From: Clostridia bacterium
GTDB taxonomy: Bacteria; Bacillota; Clostridia; Oscillospirales; Acutalibacteraceae
Assembly: GCA_017468425.1 (NCBI GenBank)
Contig: JAFUIO010000010.1
Span: forward strand, 51,476-115,475
Direction of reading: 5' to 3'
DNA length: 64,000 bases
In this document: one piece after another, positions 43,965 through 50,118 of the stretch
Numbering within the stretch: the stretch's first letter is position 1
How the letters are laid out: the number at the start of each line of letters is the position of its first letter
Notes under the pieces: generated by a model
Database searches by the model: none
Seen by the model: the letters and a program-made list of their open reading frames with translations, nothing else
Told to the model about the DNA's origin: nothing
Made by a program: the position numbers and the translations under genes

Positions 43965-44797
43965 ACAGTTTCTCTTATTTCGTCTTCGGGAATCAGGCTG
44001 TAATCGTACATTACTTTTGAGTGGTTGTTAAGTATCAGTTCTTTTTTGATTACTTCTTTTGTTGCTTTGTTTGTTATTGTTCTGTACACCTTGCTGTTTC
44101 TGTGGAAAACACCTTCTTCGTCTTTTGCAAAGTGGTGGTCTTCTTCAGTTATTCTGTATTTGTTCTCAAGGGGCACCATACTTCTTATTTCGCCGTTGAG
44201 CATTTTATCATCAAGCCATACTCTGAACTGAATAGGATGGTCTGTTGTGTTCTTGAATCTGTAGTCAAGGGCTTTGTAGCAAACAGAAGTACCTGTTCCG
44301 AAAGGAACACGTCTTTTTGAATCGGGGAAAAGAGCGTCAGAATGATGGTGAAGCTCAGTAACCTCAAGAGGAGTATGCAGAACAAGCCAGTGAATCATAT
44401 TAGCCATCTGGCAGATGCCTCCGCCGTAGCCTTTAATCATTTTGCCGTTACTTATCATGAGGCCTTCAAGATAACCTTTTTCTTTCGTAGCTCTGCCAAC
44501 CATATTCCAGAATGAAAATTCCTCACCGGGCATAACAACTGCACCGTCGAGTTTTTCGGCAGCAATTCCGAGATTAACAACTTTGTTTCTCTGCAACTGC
44601 ATATCAACACCGTGAAGTTCGCGTAACATAAGCTTTGTATCGCTTTTCCATATGTACTCGAAATTGTTTTTGTCAAAATGTTTGCAGAATTTTCTGCCCT
44701 GAAGAAAATCTTTAAAATCTTTTTTCTTCGATTCCTTGAAAATAGAAATTTCAAAGCATACGGGGCCGTATTCGCAAAAAAGCTTTCTTTTTCCCAT
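43961..44797 (-). CDS. VanW family protein
   Basis: The 278-residue protein matches VanW in length and motifs: LGIAAEKLDGAVVMPGEEFSFW, KGYGGGICQMANMIHWLV, HHHSDALFPD and RVPFGTGTSVCY. There is no signal peptide or G5 domain. VanW is an accessory protein of some VanB vancomycin-resistance clusters, with unknown function; here no ligase or VanHAX genes are near. It heads a three-gene operon with the DltA-like and DltC-like genes. TAGGAGG precedes the ATG and a consensus-like promoter stands at 44831-44859. Confidence 0.88.
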   Translation of the reverse strand: MGKRKLFCEYGPVCFEISIFKESKKKDFKDFLQGRKFCKHFDKNNFEYIWKSDTKLMLRELHGVDMQLQRNKVVNLGIAAEKLDGAVVMPGEEFSFWNMVGRATKEKGYLEGLMISNGKMIKGYGGGICQMANMIHWLVLHTPLEVTELHHHSDALFPDSKRRVPFGTGTSVCYKALDYRFKNTTDHPIQFRVWLDDKMLNGEIRSMVPLENKYRITEEDHHFAKDEEGVFHRNSKVYRTITNKATKEVIKKELILNNHSKVMYDYSLIPEDEIRETV

Positions 44798-44830
44798 TTA
44801 TAATTCCTCCTACGAAAGAAATTTAAGTCG

Positions 44831-44859
44831 ATTTTAGCACAAAAATGCAGAAGTGTCAA
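44831..44859 (-). promoter_or_regulatory. Promoter for the VanW/ligase/carrier operon
   Basis: Minus strand TTGACA (plus 44854-44859), 17 bases, TAAAAT (plus 44831-44836), 34 bases before the VanW start. Confidence 0.75.
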
Positions 44860-44907
44860 CAAAACAAAAAATCAGGCAGAAATTGCCGGGTATCCACAAT
44901 GCAGAAA

Positions 44908-44936
44908 CCACCGATAACGCTGTTGCGTATCGATGG
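44908..44936. other. Hairpin in the gap upstream of the VanW operon
   Basis: ACGC pairs with GCGT over TGTT, extended by CGAT/ATCG and CCA/TGG with small bulges. It is not followed by a T-run. The surrounding gap 44860-45022 holds no gene; the element could be an operator or an RNA structure. Confidence 0.35.
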
Positions 44937-45022
44937 CTTTTAATGCATTATTATGCCGTAAGTTCACATTTTTAAAAATACTTTCTTATGGGAAACCGGA
45001 GAAGATATCTGCCGGGTTTTAA

Positions 45023-45559
45023 TTATTTCTCAGCATAAATTATTCTTCTTAATTCAGAATCGACCACAAGCAAGTCTTCGTAATTTGAAGTGATTCTGTC
45101 TCTGAAAACAAGTCTTGTAATCCACGGGTGATTTTTTATTGTAACTGTCAGAGTGTGAATGCCGTTGTCATTTGAGGAAATGAGTGTATCTTCAAGCTGA
45201 CTGAATGAAAACAAATCGCAGTTTTCATTAACGTATCTCGGCACATCTCCGTAGTTTTCTCTTGCACCGCCGAGAGTTACACAAAAAAGTTTTCTTTTTT
45301 CATCCACGAACAGAGTAGGTCTGAAGCCGTAATAATAATCGGGTTCAAATCCGTTCAGAAGAATTTCCCTGTTATTTTTTCTTTCCTCTATATGCTTTAC
45401 AGCATCAGAAAGGTTATATTTTATAGTATCGTGCCAGTTGATGCTGAGTTCTTCGCTGCAGTCGCAGCACAGTTCGCCGTCGCGGAATTTTTTTCCTCTG
45501 TTGAAGCCGCCGATTTTTTCTCCGCAGAAATCGCAGGTTTTTTTCTTGAATAATCCCAT
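45023..45559 (-). CDS. DUF4428 zinc-ribbon protein
   Basis: The 178-residue cytosolic protein has an N-terminal four-cysteine zinc ribbon (CDFCGEKIGG and GELCCDCSEELS), the form named DUF4428, and then a domain of about 130 residues that resembles a PH-like beta barrel (KLFCVTLGGARENYGDV; LTVTIKNHPWITRLVF). Function unknown. GGAG lies eight bases before the ATG. It is divergent from the kinase/phosphatase operon, which also abounds in zinc ribbons of a different type. Confidence 0.82.
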   Translation of the reverse strand: MGLFKKKTCDFCGEKIGGFNRGKKFRDGELCCDCSEELSINWHDTIKYNLSDAVKHIEERKNNREILLNGFEPDYYYGFRPTLFVDEKRKLFCVTLGGARENYGDVPRYVNENCDLFSFSQLEDTLISSNDNGIHTLTVTIKNHPWITRLVFRDRITSNYEDLLVVDSELRRIIYAEK

Positions 45560-45683
45560 AATATAGCTCCGAAATATAAATTATGGTTATATTATAACTC
45601 TGATAATGCTAAAAATCTACACTTTTATAAAATTTCGTTTTTTGTTTTTTAAATTCTTTTTGTACATAAATATAATTTAATTA

Positions 45684-45712
45684 TGGACAATTATGTATAA
45701 TTTGTGTATAAT
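45684..45712 (+). promoter_or_regulatory. Promoter for the zinc-ribbon/kinase operon
   Basis: TGGACA at 45684-45689, 17 bases, TATAAT at 45707-45712 preceded by TGTG. A second TATAAT stands at 45696. It lies 73 bases before the first PP2C gene; no other promoter is evident up to 56876. Confidence 0.7.
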
Positions 45713-45784
45713 TGAACTATATGTGTAAAAAGAAAGAACAGTGTGTTTTTTTGGAGAATATTATCTGAAAAGGAGGGGAGAAAA

Positions 45785-46507
45785 ATGCTTGAATACAGTC
45801 TGTTTACCGACAATGGCTCACGGGACATCAACGAAGATTTTATCAGCGTGACTGAGGTTGACGGGAATTATTGTTTTATTGTATGTGACGGACTCGGGGG
45901 ACATGGAAAAGGTGAAGTTGCATCGAAAATTGTTGCCGGAAAAATAGCGGATTGTTTTAAAAAGAATTATAACTCTCCTGACTTTTTGGATATGGCAATG
46001 AGAGAGGCGCAGAAAACCCTGGGAGAGGAACAACAAAAACAATGTGCCTTTCGTGAAATGAAAACAACGGCAGTGGTGCTGACAATTGTGAATTCTGTTG
46101 CAAGATGGGCTCATATCGGAGACAGCCGACTTTATATGTTTTATAAATCAAAGCTTAAAGAAAGAACACTTGACCATAGTGTTCCGCAGATGCTTGTACT
46201 TGCAGGTGATATAAAAGAAAAAGAAATCCGCTTCCATCCCGACAGAAATAAACTTCTGCGGGCTATGGGAATTGAATGGAGAGACACTCCTTTTGTTGTT
46301 TCGGAAGAAGTGAATCTGAAAGAAGGTTTTGCGTTTCTTCTCTGTACAGATGGTTTCTGGGAATTGACAGATGAAAAAAGGATGAGAAAGCTTCTGCATA
46401 AAGAAAAGAATGCGGTTTCGTGGTTAGATGCAATGAAACAGGTTATAGCAGAAAACGGTTACGGCAGAGATAATGATAATTGTTCTGCAATTGCCGTTAC
46501 TTTTTAA
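45785..46507 (+). CDS. PP2C-family protein phosphatase (first copy)
   Basis: The start at 45785 follows AAAGGAGGGG and gives 240 residues. Metal-binding motifs of bacterial Ser/Thr phosphatases are present: GSRDINEDF (about residues 11-19), VCDGLGGHGKGEVAS, WAHIGDSRLYMF, LLCTDGFWEL and GRDNDNCSAIAV. It should remove phosphate from the targets of the two kinases encoded downstream. No membrane segment. First gene of the operon. Confidence 0.9.
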   Translation: MLEYSLFTDNGSRDINEDFISVTEVDGNYCFIVCDGLGGHGKGEVASKIVAGKIADCFKKNYNSPDFLDMAMREAQKTLGEEQQKQCAFREMKTTAVVLTIVNSVARWAHIGDSRLYMFYKSKLKERTLDHSVPQMLVLAGDIKEKEIRFHPDRNKLLRAMGIEWRDTPFVVSEEVNLKEGFAFLLCTDGFWELTDEKRMRKLLHKEKNAVSWLDAMKQVIAENGYGRDNDNCSAIAVTF

Positions 46508-46516
46508 GGTGATAAT

Positions 46517-47284
46517 ATGAGTGAATCGTTAGTATATAAGTTTTCCTCGAAAATACATCAGGGTAACAGAGAAGAACAACAGGACTACGTTTGCATCGAA
46601 GAAAAAAACGGTGTTCTTCTCAGTGTGGTATGCGACGGAATGGGCGGACTTGAAAACGGTGCTGAAGCCAGCCGTATTGCCGCAGAAAAATTAAGTGATT
46701 TGTTCAGGAAAAAGGATGAAACAAAAAATATTCCGGATTTTTTTCTTGAATGTGTTGATATAATGGATGAAAGTGTTTATAACCTTTCGATAAAAGAAGG
46801 CAACCGTACTGCAACGGGAACAACAGTTGTTACTGCTTGTGTTAAAGACGACAATCTTTACTGGATGTCAGTAGGCGACAGTCGGTTGTACTTAATAAGA
46901 AATAATGAAATCGAAGCCGCAACACGTGATCATAATTATTTTATGGTGCTTGAAGAAATGCAACGCAATAATATACCGGAAGAGTTATGTATAGCAGAGG
47001 AAGAAAAAAGAGGAGATGCGTTGGTAAGTTTTATAGGAATGGGCGGCATAGAATTGATGGATATAATTTCTGAACCGTTCAGGCTTATGAAATCCGATAA
47101 AATTCTTCTTACCTCAGACGGATTGTACAAACTTTTGTCTGAAGAAAAAATCAAAGAAATTATTCTGGCAAATGACGATGTTGATGTTGCAACTGATAAA
47201 TTAATTGAAGCAGCATTAAGCGTACCCGAAAATTATAAAGATAATATATCAATAGTATTAATAAGTATGGAGGAAAAAATATGA
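46517..47284 (+). CDS. PP2C-family protein phosphatase (second copy)
   Basis: The 255-residue product has VVCDGMGGLENGAEAS, MSVGDSRLYLIR, LLTSDGLYKLL and YKDNISIVLISM. The N-terminal motif reads GNREEQQDYV, with Gln where Asn/Glu is usual before the Asp. It is clearly a diverged paralogue of the phosphatase just upstream. Together the two give the operon one phosphatase per kinase. It overlaps the FHA gene by four bases. Cytosolic. Confidence 0.9.
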   Translation: MSESLVYKFSSKIHQGNREEQQDYVCIEEKNGVLLSVVCDGMGGLENGAEASRIAAEKLSDLFRKKDETKNIPDFFLECVDIMDESVYNLSIKEGNRTATGTTVVTACVKDDNLYWMSVGDSRLYLIRNNEIEAATRDHNYFMVLEEMQRNNIPEELCIAEEEKRGDALVSFIGMGGIELMDIISEPFRLMKSDKILLTSDGLYKLLSEEKIKEIILANDDVDVATDKLIEAALSVPENYKDNISIVLISMEEKI

Positions 47285-48000
47285 AACCGGTAAGATGTGA
47301 TAATTGTAAGTTTTTCTATGATGCTGAAAAATACGATGAATGTCCGCATTGTCAGACGGGGTTCAAAAATCCTTCTGCAGATGCAGTTATTCAACCGGAT
47401 GTGAGCAGAAAAATCAATAAAACAAATAAACAGAGCCTTTCCAAAAAGGCAAGGGCTTTCCAGGAACCTTCTGCAAGAGATATTTTTTCGGATTCATCTA
47501 TGGAAAAGAAGGCACCTCAGAAAGTAGCTCAGGGTAATCCGGAAGCAGAAAAACCAGAGCCGCAGAGCTTGCGCAGTGCAATAAACCAGGTTGCAAATTC
47601 TGCACAGGCAGCACAGAAAACAGTTGCTATTTATAATCTCCCCAATGATAATGACCCTGTTGTGGGTTGGCTTGTATGTATCAAAGGAGAATACATAGGC
47701 GAAGGCTTTAAACTCAAAGCTGGCAGAAATAATATCGGACGTACACTTTCAAATGATATTGCTCTTGCAAAAGAAACAACAGTTTCAAGAGAGAGACATG
47801 CGTCTGTTATTTATGAACCGAATAAAATGCAGTTTTTCCTTCAGCCGGGGGAAAGCAGCGGACTTACATATCTTAATGATGACCTTGTTATGACAGTTGC
47901 AGAGCTGAAAATTTATGATAAGCTTTCTCTTGGTGAGAGCTCATTTGTGTTTGTGCCTCTCTGCGGGGAAAATTTCAACTGGAACACGTATATAAAATAA
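47281..48000 (+). CDS. FHA-domain protein with N-terminal zinc ribbon
   Basis: The 239-residue product starts with a zinc ribbon (CDNCKFFY ... CPHC, residues 6-24), then a Ser/Lys/Pro-rich linker of about 90 residues, then an FHA domain (about 125-230) with GRNNIGRTLSND and TVSRERHASVIYE, the conserved Arg, Ser, Arg and His for phosphothreonine binding. It should dock to phosphorylated kinases or targets in this operon. The linker holds several Ser/Thr that could be phosphorylated. Confidence 0.9.
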   Translation: MKPVRCDNCKFFYDAEKYDECPHCQTGFKNPSADAVIQPDVSRKINKTNKQSLSKKARAFQEPSARDIFSDSSMEKKAPQKVAQGNPEAEKPEPQSLRSAINQVANSAQAAQKTVAIYNLPNDNDPVVGWLVCIKGEYIGEGFKLKAGRNNIGRTLSNDIALAKETTVSRERHASVIYEPNKMQFFLQPGESSGLTYLNDDLVMTVAELKIYDKLSLGESSFVFVPLCGENFNWNTYIK

Positions 48001-48024
48001 AGTCTTACCCGTTTTGATATATGA

Positions 48025-50118
48025 ATGGCGGGATATTTTGCTGAAGATGAGTGGTGTGTGGAGATGAACGTAAGGTGTAACGGATGTTTTGAAATATATG
48101 ACAGTGAATTTGGTTTGTGTCCGTTCTGCGGATGTTATCCGGGATGTTCTGCACACGAAGTTTATCATATCAGCCCTGGAACAGAGCTTGTCGGCCGCTA
48201 TATTATCGGTAATGTTCTCGGTTTCGGCGGTTTCGGCATAACATATAAGGGCTGGGATAAAAAGCTGGAAACGGTTGTTGCCATAAAAGAGTATTATCCC
48301 GGTGGAATTGTCAACAGACCTCCCGGAACACAGGATGTTATTGTTGTTTCTTCAAAAAAGAAAGCTGAGTTTGATTACGGGCTTATGCGGTTTATTGATG
48401 AAGCGCGTAACATGGCACAGTTCAGTTCACACAGAAATATCGTAAATGTTTTTGAATATTTTGAAGCGAACAATACGGCATATATAATTATGGAGTTCCT
48501 GGACGGGTGTACCTTAGGACAGTTGATGGAAGAAAAAGGTCCGACCCTTTCTCTCGATGAAAGCATTGAAATTGTGCTCAATGTAGCCGAAGGACTGAAG
48601 GTCGTTCACGGAAAAGGGATCATCCACAGAGATATAAGCCCTGATAATATTTATATATGTAACAACGGTAATATAAAATTAATTGACTTCGGTGCAGCGC
48701 GATTTTCTGCCGATCATTCAAATAATTACACCATTATTCTCAAACCCGGTTTTGCTCCGCCTGAACAGTATGAGCAGATGAGCGTTCAGGGTCCGTGGAC
48801 TGACCTGTATGCTTTAGGTGCAACTCTATATTACCTTACTACAGGACAAAAGCCGGAAGAATCTACTGACAGAAAAATTAAAGATACTCTTACGGAACCC
48901 GTAAAAATCAATCCTGCCATACCTTTACACATTTCTGATGCTATAACGAAAGCGATGGCACTTGAAGCACATATGCGTTTTGATTCGGCTGAAAGTTTTG
49001 CAATGGCTTTACGTGGTGAAAAAAGAGTAGTTTCGGTAGTTAAGGAAAAGAAAATAAAAAAGACAGGACAGATTGCAGGGTTATGTGCCGCTTTTGCACT
49101 TGTGGTTGCAGTGGCAGTTATTTTTGGTTTTGTGATAAAAGACAGCCGGATGATTGCAGACCTGGATGAAGCAGCAATTACAGTGTGGTACGAAGACAAC
49201 GGCAATGAAAAAGAGAAACAGATTTACGAAGAAATTGTAGAAGAATATTGTGAAACATATGACTGCATTCAGGTTGACCTGGTTGGAATTCCTGCTGATG
49301 AATATAAAAGCAGAATAAGAGAAGCTTTGCACAACAATTCAGCACCGGATGTGTTTGAAAGTAGTGGGCTTTCGGATTCCGATTTGAATTATGCAGGAGA
49401 ACTTTTTGATGTAGTGTATCCTTCAAGAGCAGAAGACAGCTCGTTTTTTACAAAGCTTTTTAATAAAGGAAGCCGTAAAGATTGTCTTTTCTTAGAGAAT
49501 TATGAGGATGTTTTTGCTTCCGGAAAAAAACTGCCTCTCGGATTTAATACGTCTGTGGTGTATATCAACAAGAGTCTTGTTTCTGTAACAGATATTCCTG
49601 AAAAGATAGTGTCTTACGACCAGCTTCAGAGGCTTATCGGTGAAGATGAAACAATTCTGGTAAATGAAGAATTAATCGGTGATTTTGAGCAGATTTTTGA
49701 TGCGGATGTGTCGGGAAAAATTAAGCAGGGAAGCAGGGAAATGTTCATAAACGGCGAGGCTCCTGTATATTTTGCTGATACTTCAGAATTTTTCGAAATA
49801 AGAAATATGATATCTATGGACAAGGGTATTCCTGCAGTAGTGCCGATAAAGATTGCAGAAATGCAGATATCTTTTTCTTCTTTCTGGAGCGTTTCCCAAA
49901 CTTCGTCGGAAGATGAAAACAAAGCAGCGGAGGCTTTTCTTTCGTTTATGCTTTCTGATTCGGCACAGAACAAACTTTTTTCAGGAAACAGTACGGAAAA
50001 GGCATTGCCTGTTAACCGTAGTGCTATGAAAACTTTTGCAGATACTCATAAGGATTTTGATTTTATTTTAAAGGAAAAGAATAATTCTATATTTGCAGGT
50101 GATAAAGATGAATTATGA
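48025..50118 (+). CDS. Transmembrane Ser/Thr kinase with extracellular solute-binding-protein-like domain
   Basis: The product is up to 697 residues; neither the ATG at 48025 nor the one at 48064 has a clear ribosome site. Order of parts: zinc ribbon (CNGC ... CPFC, about residues 18-35); kinase (about 59-330) with GFGGFG loop, Lys88 in AIKEYYP, His201-Arg202-Asp203 in HRDISPDN and DFG at 221-223; membrane helix at about 350-372; then about 310 extracellular residues. The last part begins AITVWYEDNGNEKEKQIYEE, runs through DVFESSG, LPLGFNTSVVYINKSL and ends with AAEAFLSFMLSDSAQNKLF, the pattern of extracellular sugar- or metal-binding proteins of ABC transporters. A ligand sensor is inferred. 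Confidence 0.85.
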   Translation: MAGYFAEDEWCVEMNVRCNGCFEIYDSEFGLCPFCGCYPGCSAHEVYHISPGTELVGRYIIGNVLGFGGFGITYKGWDKKLETVVAIKEYYPGGIVNRPPGTQDVIVVSSKKKAEFDYGLMRFIDEARNMAQFSSHRNIVNVFEYFEANNTAYIIMEFLDGCTLGQLMEEKGPTLSLDESIEIVLNVAEGLKVVHGKGIIHRDISPDNIYICNNGNIKLIDFGAARFSADHSNNYTIILKPGFAPPEQYEQMSVQGPWTDLYALGATLYYLTTGQKPEESTDRKIKDTLTEPVKINPAIPLHISDAITKAMALEAHMRFDSAESFAMALRGEKRVVSVVKEKKIKKTGQIAGLCAAFALVVAVAVIFGFVIKDSRMIADLDEAAITVWYEDNGNEKEKQIYEEIVEEYCETYDCIQVDLVGIPADEYKSRIREALHNNSAPDVFESSGLSDSDLNYAGELFDVVYPSRAEDSSFFTKLFNKGSRKDCLFLENYEDVFASGKKLPLGFNTSVVYINKSLVSVTDIPEKIVSYDQLQRLIGEDETILVNEELIGDFEQIFDADVSGKIKQGSREMFINGEAPVYFADTSEFFEIRNMISMDKGIPAVVPIKIAEMQISFSSFWSVSQTSSEDENKAAEAFLSFMLSDSAQNKLFSGNSTEKALPVNRSAMKTFADTHKDFDFILKEKNNSIFAGDKDEL

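Noticed and set aside
43961..44797. A vancomycin-resistance cluster
   Set aside because: VanW alone is present; no VanH, VanA/B-type ligase, VanX or VanRS genes occur in the window.
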